DNA from: Sympetrum striolatum
Lineage: Eukaryota; Arthropoda; Insecta; Odonata; Libellulidae
Reading direction: 5' to 3'
Assembly: GCA_947579665.1 (NCBI GenBank)
Contig: OX388352.1
Span: forward strand, 71,958,113 to 72,022,112
Length of the DNA: 64,000 bases
Below are positions 39,289 to 48,547 of this stretch, one piece after another; positions within the stretch are counted from its first letter, which is position 1; each line of letters opens with the position of its first letter. Under the pieces are notes generated by a model, which saw only the letters and a program-made list of their open reading frames with translations, was not told where the DNA came from and searched no databases. The position numbers and the translations under genes were made by a program.

Positions 39289-40015
39289 CCTTTGATGTTA
39301 TGTGTACACCGTGTACACAGTCGCCGTGGCTCCACGCCGCTACTTTTTAGTTTGCGCGGCATTGTAGTGACCGTGTGGCGGGACGACGTTGTGTCTACAA
39401 CTGTAGTTACAATATAATGTTAGCCCGCCTCCGGGGACTATTTAAGCCGTGCATTTCGTTTCGAGAGACAGTCTGATTCCGACTCCCAACGACTTCAGTG
39501 CTCTAAGGGTTGGCTGTGGTCCACCAGTGACCACAAGTACGACGTCCAAACTTATATGCACTAACAGTTGGCCGCGGTCCCCCAGTGACCACAAGTTCCA
39601 CTTCTGGGCCTCTTTTAGCTGCTGCGGTCCCCCAGCGACCCCAGTTTGGACGCTCTGCTTCTGGGCCTCCCAATAGTGGCCGCGGTCCACCAGCGACCCC
39701 AAGTCGGTATCCTAGGAATCAGCCTTCAGGAAATCCATTCATTGTTCAATAAATCGTTTAAAAGTCACTGCACGATTGTCATTAACCGTTTCCTAACGTC
39801 GTCGCGACATTATTTGATGTCGGAAGTGAGATAATGCCGCTTCATCATGAGAGCAATTCGGCGTGCATGATCCATCATGTGAGTGTTGGAACGCGTTGTA
39901 GTTAGGAGTGGATAGATTTAGTAGTCTATGCTTAGAGTAAAGCTAGGGAATCCCATTACCTTTATAGGATACCCAGTTTAAATATCGGTTATTTGTGCAG
40001 TGACTTAGGGACATA

Positions 40016-41112
40016 ATGGATTGGGTATTTCCAGGCGATAGTAATCCTTTCCCTCAGCCTCAGAATTCTTTGAGCCAATATTCGAATCCTTTCTACTCAG
40101 GTTATCAGGATCGGGGCAACCAATCGAGAGAATCCAATTTAATCGATTTTTCCTCAGTTTTTGGTCTAGAATCTCAAAATAACGACCAACGTTCAGTGCC
40201 CGAGCCTCCACGTACTACGTCTTTGATAGGAAACAACATACATTTTATTCCAAACTTTAGCGGGGAAGAGGAATCGACGATAGACAAATTCTTAGATAAG
40301 TTGAAAGTTGTCAGTGAACTTTCGGGATGGAACGAAAGCCAAACCATATGCGTAGCTCGTTTTCGTCTATATGGCACCGCCGCCTATTACGTGAGTGCAA
40401 ATCCCCACATTTTAGGATCGTTTGAGAACTTTACATCTCATCTTAGACGACAATTCGCTCCTCGAATTTCACCCCTGGTTTGGAGCGTATGTTTGTCAAC
40501 TGCACTCAGCAACGACTAAAGTCTATATCTTCGTATGCTACTAGGCTCCGGAAGATCGCTAGGCAGTTGTTAGAAGCAACAAGAAGCCCTTATGTCAGAG
40601 ACGCGACGTTGTTGATGGATAACCGTCTTTTAGCACAGTTTCTTCTCGGTTTTCGTGAAGAAATTGCTCGCTTTGCATTAGTAAGGAATCCTAAGACAAT
40701 TCTTTAGGCCTTTAGAATACGCCATACAGGAAGAATCTAATGTGCGAAACTATGAACAAAAAGAGCCGAGATTAATTCGCTCTCTTGGGATCAGAGTTGG
40801 CGCCCGCAGATATCACTATGCCACTTAAATCATGGAGAACAAAGGACTAATGCCGACCAGATCCATAGGCAAGTCGATATCTAAAAAGGGGCTGCTTCAC
40901 GGAATCCCTTTCTGTCGGAGGTTCCAACACGCAATCTTATGTCAAACCGTGAACCAACAAAAGGCCAACATGAAAGCCGCGCAGCTGATACCGGTAGGAA
41001 ATGCCAGTTGTGTAGAAGGATGGGTCACGTATCTCAAAACTGCAAACAACAAAATAGGAAACCACTATGTTGCTTCTCTTGCGGAGAAGACGGTCATTAT
41101 TCGAAGCAGTGT
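40016..41112 (+). pseudogene. gag: gag pseudogene, unit 9
   Basis: Shares TAAYYV and LRRQF with unit 8. A TAA to TAT change near 41,067 lengthens an alternative frame to 95 codons, and the same base changes Ser to Cys in the spacer before knuckle 2 (LCCFSC). Both knuckles are readable. Confidence 0.8.
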
Positions 41113-41839
41113 CCTTTGATGTTATGTGTACACCGTGTACACAGTCGCCGTGGCTCCACGCCGCTACTTTGTAGTTTGCGCGGCATTGTAGTGACCGTGT
41201 GGCGGGACGACGTTGTGTCTACAACTGTAGTTACAATATAATGTTAGCCCGCCTCAGGGGACTATTTAAGCCGTGCATTTTGTTTCGAGAGACAGTCTGA
41301 TTCCGACTCCCAACGACTTCAGTGCTCTAAGGGTTGGCTGTGGTCCACCAGTGACCACAAGTACGACGTCCAAACTTATATGCACTAACAGTTGGCCGCG
41401 GTCCCCCAGTGACCACAAGTTCCACTTCTGGGCCTCTGTTAGCTGCTGCGGTCCCCCAGCGACCCCAGTTTGGACGCTCTGCTTCTGGGCCTCCCAATAG
41501 TGGCCGCGGTCCACCAGCGACCCCAAGTCGGTATCCTAGGAATCAGCCTTCAGGAAATCCATTCATTGTTCAATAAATCGTTTAAAAGTCACTGCACGAT
41601 TGTCATTAACCGTTTCCTAATGTCGTCGCGACATTATTTGATGTCGGAAGTGAGATAATGCCGCTTCATCATGAGAGCGATTCGGCGTGCATGATCCATC
41701 ACGTGAGTGTTGGAACGCGTTGTAGTTAGGAGTGGATAGATTTAGTAGTCTATGCTTAGAGTAAAGCTAGGGAATCCCATTACCTATATAGGATACCCTG
41801 TTTAAATATCGGTAATTTGTGCAGTGACTTAGGGACATA

Positions 41840-42936
41840 ATGGATTGGGTATTTCCAGGCGATAGTAATCCTTTCCCTCAGCCTCAGAATTCTTTGAGCC
41901 AATATTCGAATCCTTTCTACTCAGGTTATCAGGATCGGGGCAACCAATCGAGAGAATCCAATTTAATCGATTTTTCCTCAGTTTTTGGTCTAGAATCTCA
42001 AAATAACGACCAACGTTCAGTGCCCGAGCCTCCACGTACTACGTCTTTGATAGGAAACAACATACATTTTATTCCAAACTTTAGCGGGGAAGAGGAATCG
42101 ACGATAGACAAATTCTTAGATAAGTTGAAAGTTGTCAGTGAACTTTCGGGATGGAACGAAAGCCAAACCATATGCGTAGCTCGTTTTCGTCTATATGGCA
42201 CCGCCGCCGATTACGTGAGTGCAAATCCCCACATTTTAGGATCGTTTGAGAACTTTACATCTCATCTTAGACGACGATTCGCTCCTCGAATTTCACCCCT
42301 GGTTTGGAGCGTATGTTTGTCAACTGCACTCAGCAACGACTAAAGTCTATATCTTCGTATGCTACTAGGCTCCGGAAGATCGCTAGGCAGTTGTTAGAAG
42401 CAACAAGAAGCCCTTATGTCAGAGACGCGACGTTGTTGATGGATAACCGTCTTTTAGCACAGTTTCTTCTCGGTTTTCGTGAAGAAATTGCTCGCTTTGC
42501 ATTAGTAAGGAATCCTAAGACAATTCTTTAGGCCTTTAGAATACGCCATACAGGAAGAATCTAATGTGCGAAACTATGAACAAAAAGAGCCGAGATTAAT
42601 TCGCTCTCTTGGGATCAGAGTTGGCGCCCGCAGATATCACTATGCAACTTAAATCATGGAGAACAAAGGACTAATGCCGACCAGATCCATAGGCAAGTCG
42701 ATATCTAAAAAGGGGCTGCTTCACGGAATCCCTTTCTGTCGGAGGTTCCAACACGCAATCTTATGTCAAACCGTGAACCAACAAAAGGCCAACATGAAAG
42801 CCGCGCAGCTGATACCGGTAGGAAATGCCAGTTGTGTAGAAGGATGGGTCACGTATCTCAAAACTGCAAACAACAAAATAGGAAACCTCTAAGTTGCTTC
42901 TCTTGCGGAGAAGACGGTCATTATTCGAAGCAGTGT
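41840..42936 (+). pseudogene. gag: gag pseudogene, unit 10
   Basis: Close to the array consensus, with both zinc knuckles and only the shared frameshifts and stop. Its leader has GGTAATTTGTG where others have GGTTATTTGTG. Confidence 0.8.
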
Positions 42937-43663
42937 CCTTTGATGTTATGTGTACACCGTGTACACAGTCGCCGTGGCTCCACGCCGCTACTTTGTAGTT
43001 TGCGCGGCATTGTAGTGACCGTGTGGCGGGACGACGTTGTGTCTACAACTGTAGTGACAATATAATGTTAGCCCGCCTCCGGGGACTATTTAAGCCGTGC
43101 ATTTCGTTTCGAGAGACAGTCTGATTCCGACTCCCAACGACTTCAGTGCTCTAAGGGTTGGCTGTGGTCCACCAGTGACCACAAGTACGACGTCCAAACT
43201 TATATGCACTAACAGTTGGCCGCGGTCCCCCAGTGACCACAAGTTCCACTTCTGGGCCTCTGTTAGCTGCTGCGGTCCCCCAGCGACCCCAGTTTGGACG
43301 CTCTGCTTCTGGGCCTCCCAATAGTGGCCGCGGTCCACCAGCGACCCCAAGTCGGTATCCTAGGAATCAGCCTTCAGGAAATCCATTCATTGTTCAATAA
43401 ATCGTTTAAAAGTCACTGCACGATTGTCATTAACCGTTTCCTAATGTCGTCGCGACATTATTTGATGTCGGAAGTGAGATAATGCCGCTTCATCATGAGA
43501 GCGATTCGGCGTGCATGATCCATCACGTGAGTGTTGGAACGCGTTGTAGTTAGGAGTGGATAGATTTAGTAGTCTATGCTTAGAGTAAAGCTAGGGAATC
43601 CCATTACCTATATAGGATACCCAGTTTAAATATCGGTTATTTGTGCAGTGACTTAGGGACATA

Positions 43664-44543
43664 ATGGATTGGGTATTTCCAGGCGATAGTAATCCTTTCC
43701 CTCAGCCTCAGAATTCTTTGAGCCAATATTCGAATCCTTTCTACTCAGGTTATCAGGATCGGGGCAACCAATCGAGAGAATCCAATTTAATCGATTTTTC
43801 CTCAGTTTTTGGTCTAGAATCTCAAAATAACGACCAACGTTCAGTGCCCGAGCCTCCACGTACTACGTCTTTGATAGGAAACAACATACATTTTATTCCA
43901 AACTTTAGCGGTGAAGAGGAATCGACGATAGACAAATTCTTAGATAAGTTGAAAGTTGTCAGTGAACTTTCGGGATGGAACGAAAGCCAAACCATATGCG
44001 TAGCTCGTTTTCGTCTATATGGCACCGCCGCCGATTACGTGAGTGCAAATCCCCACATTTTAGGATCGTTTGAGAACTTTACATCTCATCTTAGACGACG
44101 ATTCGCTCCTCGAATTTCACCCCTGGTTTGGAGCGTATGTTTGTCAACTGCACTCAGCAACGACTAAAGTCTATATCTTCGTACGCTACTAGGCTCCGGA
44201 AGATCGCTAGGCAGTTGTTAGAAGCAACAAGAAGCCCTAATGTCAGAGACGCGACGTTGTTGATGGATAACCGTCTTTTAGCACAGTTTCTTCTCGGTTT
44301 TCGTGAAGAAATTGGTCGCTTTGCATTAGTAAGGAATCCTAAGACAATTCTTTAGGCCTTTAGAATACGCCATACAGGAAGAATCTAATGTGCGAAACTA
44401 TGAACAAAAAGAGCCGAGATTAATTCGCTCTCTTGGGATCAGAGTTGGCACCCGCAGATATCACTATGCAACTTAAATCATGGAGAACAAAGGACTAATG
44501 CCGACCAGATCCATAGGCAAGTCGATATCTAAAAAGGGGCTGC
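43664..44543 (+). pseudogene. gag: gag pseudogene, unit 11, truncated
   Basis: The N-terminal and capsid-like parts are present, with private EIGRF and GGCACCCGC changes. The unit stops at 44,543 in the sequence before the zinc knuckles. The next base begins AGTAGTCTGTACGTGAG, which is unrelated to gag. Confidence 0.8.
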
Positions 44544-45556
44544 AGTAGTCTGTACGTGAGACTGGCTCGCTCCTTTGTTAAACAAAAATTTTTGGCTCAC
44601 AGAAAGATCAGAAGTTGTGAAATCGAAAGCAGAGGAGTGGGGGGAAGGGGTGGGGGAAGAGGGGAAGGGTTGGGGGAAGTTTGGGGAAGTTGGGGGAGGT
44701 TGGAGGGAGTTGGGAGTGATTTTAGAAAATCTCCAAAGAGATTGCATGGCCTAAAATAATAAATCTCCTACGAAATAACAGAAAGTCGTAAATAAGACCG
44801 CTATGAGATTTGGGAGAAGGATGATAAATAAAAAAGAGATTATAAATAGCTCCTACTAAAAGCTATAAGAGGGAAAATTGGGCGTGGTAATTAAAAAGAG
44901 TTAAATCCAAGGTGAATTTAGATGTAGCGCGTGTACGATGAAAGTATGCATCTTCGGACAGCACGTGGATGAAAATAAGAGAAATTCTAAGATGGTAGTC
45001 CTTTTGAAAATTCCTAATGCGATCGAAGGGGTGGAAACGCACCTTTACACAGCATCCGGCGGACCGAAGAAAAGAGTATCTCTGAACTGGAGAAATTAAA
45101 TAATAAATCTCCTACGAAATAACAGAAAGTCGTAAATAAGACCGCTATGAGATTGGGGAGAAGGATGATAAATAGCTCCTACTAAAAGCTATAAGAGGGA
45201 AAATGGGGAGTGGCAATTAAAAAGAGGGAAATCCAAGAGTAGTTTTAAATAAAGGTATATAGAGGAGTGGGGGAAGGGGTGGAGGGAGGTGGGAGTGATT
45301 TAGAAGATCTTCAAAGACATCGCGTGGCCTAAACAAAAAATTTTAGTAGGACCCGGCAGGTAAAGGGTACCGAAGAAAACACATCGGGAGATGAAAAAAA
45401 TTGATGAGGAAGGGTGCATCCTTTATGACCCGGCAGGTAAGGCGGAGCGAAGAAAAGAGCATCTCAGGACTGGAGAAATGCAGTAGAAGAAGGTTAAATA
45501 ATAAAACACCTACGAAATTTGAGGAAGGGTCTCAAACTTTAGGACCCAGCAGGTAA
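44544..45556. repeat. Polinton left terminal region, degenerate repeats and G-rich tract
   Basis: No gene. A G-rich tract (44,636-44,720) has at least eight runs of three or more G. A shorter G-rich block recurs at 45,268-45,295, and both are followed by GGAGTGATTT and GGCCTAAA. A ~150-bp direct repeat lies at 44,757-44,911 and 45,101-45,237. A CCGGCAGGTAA...GAAGAAAA motif recurs about four times between 45,055 and 45,570. This is typical of a subterminal repeat zone. Confidence 0.7.
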
Positions 45557-46080
45557 AACGGACCGGAGAAAAAATTTATTACTGTTAGTGGTGACCCCTT
45601 CCCAGCATTCAAGGGGTGGAATTTAAGAAAGTTTGAGGATTTCATCATACGCGTCTTAGTGAGAGACGGAGCAACACCTGTGCATAGGAATTACCTCGTG
45701 AAAATGTAAGATATATTTCTGTACTTCATCATCTCCGTTTACTCTTATTTATATTTCCGTTTACTCTTATATATGTATCCTAACGTATTCCTCGCAGAAT
45801 GTTCTACAGTACGTGGATAAGATTAGGACCAATAACATTATGGAACGAGGGTGTGGTCGTCAATACTGTGGAGTTGGCGGCGCAGGTGTTAGAGATACAC
45901 GGACACGTTGTACGTCAGGGGTACATATTTTTTCTAAGGTTTAAAGACCCCGATGACGCTGATGCGGCATTGATATTGTGCACCATGCCCGATATGTTCG
46001 GTCCTGGTACTGCGTCGGCGGGGTACGTACGCCCAGAGGACGTCCAAAAGCGGCGCTGGGGTATAGAGGATTCATTGTAA
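45557..46080 (+). CDS. Probable two-exon gene of unknown function
   Basis: Exon A is open from 45,557 to 45,705 and ends at GTAAGA. A 92-base intron (45,706-45,797) has a pyrimidine-rich 3' part and CTCGCAG. Exon B (45,798-46,080) ends TAA. Joining at these sites keeps one frame. The protein has no family I recognise. Exon A includes GWNLRKFEDFIIRVLVRDG, and exon B includes GYIFFLRFKDPDDADAA and ends RRWGIEDSL. No start codon is visible in exon A, which is bounded by TAA at 45,554, so an upstream exon is needed or translation starts at the ATG at 45,799 (93 codons). It runs opposite to the other Polinton genes and could be Polinton cargo. Confidence 0.45.
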
Positions 46081-46148
46081 ATAAGAGGTAAGAAAAAAAT
46101 TTTTTTTTTTTCGTTTTATTAATCAGATACATATCGATATGTTATTAA

Positions 46149-46973
46149 TCAGATACATTTCGACATGTTATTTACATATAACCTCCCACCATTAGTTTCA
46201 AAGACTGATTTAATTTCCGCCATGAATGACGGGAGATTAAAATGCGAAGGAATCTTTTCTTCAGGCAAGGATTCTATCGGTGTAAGTCTTAGACATTCGT
46301 CTAGAAGACCGTCTTTGCCATGCCCGTCGTTCTCCATCTGCACATAGTTCATGGAAACGGATATCAAGTACGTCGATATTGTTTTTTCAACGTATGACTT
46401 CCACTCCTCCCTTTCTTCGAATCGAAGTTTCACAGGCTGCAAGAACTTCATGAACCCTTCCCATGAAACATGGGCAAGATAAACACGCGTCCTATTTTCA
46501 CAGTCTGCGATCATGATAGTCTTTGTACCGTGCACTGTTTTAAACCGTAACACGGCGCCGCCGAGTGTCATGTCCTCGTTTCCAAAATTGTCTGATTGGA
46601 AGAAGGAGTTGATAGTTCCTTCTTTCTCGATCAAAGCTTGCAAGTCTTTACGGTTGAGGAAGACGGGAGAGTCCCCCCATTTCTCCAACTTCACATAAGG
46701 CTCACAGTGATTTAGAACGTCAATCCCCGTAGATGCTCTTTTCGAACCACACTCGTTAATTTTAAACGTATGTTCTAGGATGCACAGATTGCGGGCCCCG
46801 TTCTTTCTTTCTTCCTCGTTATAATATGCAGTGGCGGGTTGACAGTTATAATCCACCACCGATGGTAGATAGCTAACCGCGTTGTAATCAGCACTCCTTC
46901 CAGCCTCAGGTGAATACGATCTGCGCTGATAGGGATGAGTTTTTCCTGAGACGAGTCCTCTTAACGATTCCAT
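46149..46973 (-). CDS. Polinton-associated protein of unknown function (274 aa)
   Basis: A long intact frame in an element where other genes are recognisable, in the same direction as the capsid and protease genes. It has no signal peptide or membrane segment, a Tyr- and Ser-rich N-terminus, and a mixed alpha/beta-looking body (VLRFKTVHGTKTIMIADC, RVYLAHVSWEGFMKFL). GLVSGKT near residue 7 is too short for a Walker A motif, so this is not the packaging ATPase. An intact frame of this length argues for recent activity. Function unknown. Confidence 0.65.
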   Translation of the reverse strand: MESLRGLVSGKTHPYQRRSYSPEAGRSADYNAVSYLPSVVDYNCQPATAYYNEEERKNGARNLCILEHTFKINECGSKRASTGIDVLNHCEPYVKLEKWGDSPVFLNRKDLQALIEKEGTINSFFQSDNFGNEDMTLGGAVLRFKTVHGTKTIMIADCENRTRVYLAHVSWEGFMKFLQPVKLRFEEREEWKSYVEKTISTYLISVSMNYVQMENDGHGKDGLLDECLRLTPIESLPEEKIPSHFNLPSFMAEIKSVFETNGGRLYVNNMSKCI

Positions 46974-47069
46974 GGCTGTTCGTTAAATAATAATAATAAT
47001 TCATAGGATAGAGCGGACCTTTATATATACTCTTTTCTCGAGGGGAAGGAAGAGAGAATACCCCTCAAA

Positions 47070-47639
47070 TCACAACCGACGATGACGACAGAGTTGGAAG
47101 CATATATCGTTGGTTCTCTTCCGAATACCGCAGCACTTGTACAACGAATCGTATATTTTCTTGATTTTCGTATCGTTATCTATAGACTTATACGGATCGA
47201 ATAATGTTAAAAACTGATTCATACTCTGCCCGCAACTCCGATGATATACAAATACCGCAGCATAATTTCCGCACACAGAACTCCCCAAGCCTTGAAGTTT
47301 AATTGTATTCCACTCCCACGTGACGCAGGTGGTATTCATAAAGTTTATATGTTCTCTTACAAAAGGCGTTAAACCGTAACTATCGAAATAATCACCTCTT
47401 CCTTTACCATCGACGTAAATACCGATCCAATGTGTACCCGTCTTGGTTGAGGGATCCGTATTTACGATAAACGAAGCCGGACAAATGAAACTCTTCGGAA
47501 GCTTATCCGCAGGAAAGACCCCACGAAACAAATGATTAGTTCGGGTGTTTTCAGTTAAAGCATTTGATAGTTCTCTCGAATCCATGTTTCTTGAATTGAG
47601 GACGTTCAGAGGGTAAATAAAACGAAAGATCTTGTGCAC
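47070..47639 (-). CDS. Adenain-like cysteine protease (Polinton PRO)
   Basis: Up to 189 aa; the in-frame Met19 (MDSRELSNAL) is a likely better start because the first 18 residues look unlike the family. The C5-type triad is visible: His70 in THWIGIYVDG, Asp86 in YFDSYG, Gln116 in KLQGLG and Cys123 in SVCGNYAAVF. In adenoviruses this enzyme matures capsid proteins, and the same role is assumed for Polinton virions. No frameshift or stop. The BIR-domain gene lies 22 bases upstream. It differs clearly from the broken Ulp1-like gene at 24.4 kb. Confidence 0.88.
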   Translation of the reverse strand: MHKIFRFIYPLNVLNSRNMDSRELSNALTENTRTNHLFRGVFPADKLPKSFICPASFIVNTDPSTKTGTHWIGIYVDGKGRGDYFDSYGLTPFVREHINFMNTTCVTWEWNTIKLQGLGSSVCGNYAAVFVYHRSCGQSMNQFLTLFDPYKSIDNDTKIKKIYDSLYKCCGIRKRTNDICFQLCRHRRL

Positions 47640-47661
47640 ACTTATTTATTTCCAATCGTGT

Positions 47662-47675
47662 TTATGTACATTGTA

Positions 47676-47723
<48 letters not shown>

Positions 47724-48462
47724 GCGTTACATAATTGCATGTGGAAATCGTTTCGAGAGGGCAAAGTGGGTTTTCTCGAAGATGCACAATACGCGGATCG
47801 AGTCCCGGACACCATCGTTCTATGACAATACCGCAAACGTAACACACCACAGCATCATCAAATCCTGAATAAAAGAATCCTGAATCAGCCATCTCGTACA
47901 CATCGATTCTCGACGGCTGCGGAAACTTTTCGAATGATCGAAAACGAAAGTAAGACGAACCGAGCTCGCCTCTACCGTGAGTCGTAAACCAATTCGACAG
48001 TTTGATACAGTTTCTTTTAGAACATTGTAAATCTGAACCATAATGTTTGGGAAAATGCCAGCACCAACAACAATCGTAGCTGTCATCGCATTTTAACTTT
48101 CTCAATGCAGGACAGCTCAATTCGGTTAGGTCGTAAACAGTTTGTGGAGACAATAGCTCACTTAAAAATAAACATTTTTCTAGCCCTTTGGTGAAAACCG
48201 TCGAACGATTCGTGAATGATTTGAGAATATGTTTTACGTCGTGGTGATCGGTCTCCCCATCGTTCCAGCCAATTCCGTGATAATTCTTCGTGAGCCATCG
48301 GTCTTGGTCGAGCTCCGATTTACATCTTCTTTCTCCGGGGAAGGGTGATCTGATTGACCATGTTTTTGTTTCACGGTAATCCACGTTACATATTGAAAGT
48401 TCTTTCACGATAAAATCGTTTCCGCGTTGAAAACCCTGAAAATCGACAATGATCGTGAACAT
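47662..48462 (-). CDS. Two-domain protein with C-terminal BIR domain
   Basis: 266 aa. The C-terminal part is a BIR zinc domain: RFRSFEKFP start, GFFYSGFDDAVVCYVC, then the ligands Cys207-x2-Cys210-x16-His227-x6-Cys234. BIR domains occur in inhibitors of apoptosis, including baculovirus IAPs; there is no RING here. The N-terminal part (DFQGF, FIVKEL, PFPGE, RWL, YHGIGWNDGE, TKGLEK, DLTEL.CP) resembles a domain I have seen in arthropod transposon-linked proteins, possibly RNase H-like; that is recollection. The protein ends with about 14 Asn encoded by an AAT microsatellite, so the 3' end is length-unstable. It lies between the capsid and protease genes, in the same direction. Confidence 0.75.
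47676..47722. repeat. (ATT)n microsatellite within the BIR gene
   Basis: About 15 uninterrupted ATT copies, read on the minus strand as consecutive Asn codons just before the stop of the BIR protein. Confidence 0.95.
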
Positions 48463-48547
48463 CGTCTTAGATTTTCCGGCGCTGAATGATTTCTTTGCGT
48501 CTGATACGATCGTCTTTATAAATGTTCACATATCGAATCGTCGGCGA

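Larger units (their letters stand above)
24879..44543 (+). repeat. Tandem array of an LTR-like region plus gag, 10.8 units of ~1,824 bp
   Basis: Units start at 24,879, 26,703, 28,527, 30,360, 32,181, 34,002, 35,823, 37,647, 39,471, 41,295 and 43,119; the last is cut at 44,543. Spacing is 1,824 except U3 (1,833) and U4-U6 (1,821). Units are nearly identical (a few substitutions per hundred bases at most, by eye). Each has a regulatory region (TATTTAAG box, initiator-like CAGTC, AATAAA), a leader with four short hairpin repeats, and a gag gene with two CCHC knuckles but no protease, reverse transcriptase or integrase. All units share the same gag lesions. The left edge lies in the Ulp1-like gene, and the right edge abuts a Polinton-like terminus. 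Confidence 0.95.

Noticed and set aside
24879..44543. CRISPR or protein-coding tandem gene family
   Set aside because: Units are 1.8 kb without short spacers, and the frames are interrupted at the same places in all copies; retrotransposon gag explains them better.
46950..46973. Walker A in GLVSGKT (packaging ATPase)
   Set aside because: Spacing is one residue short, and no Walker B or ATPase pattern follows.
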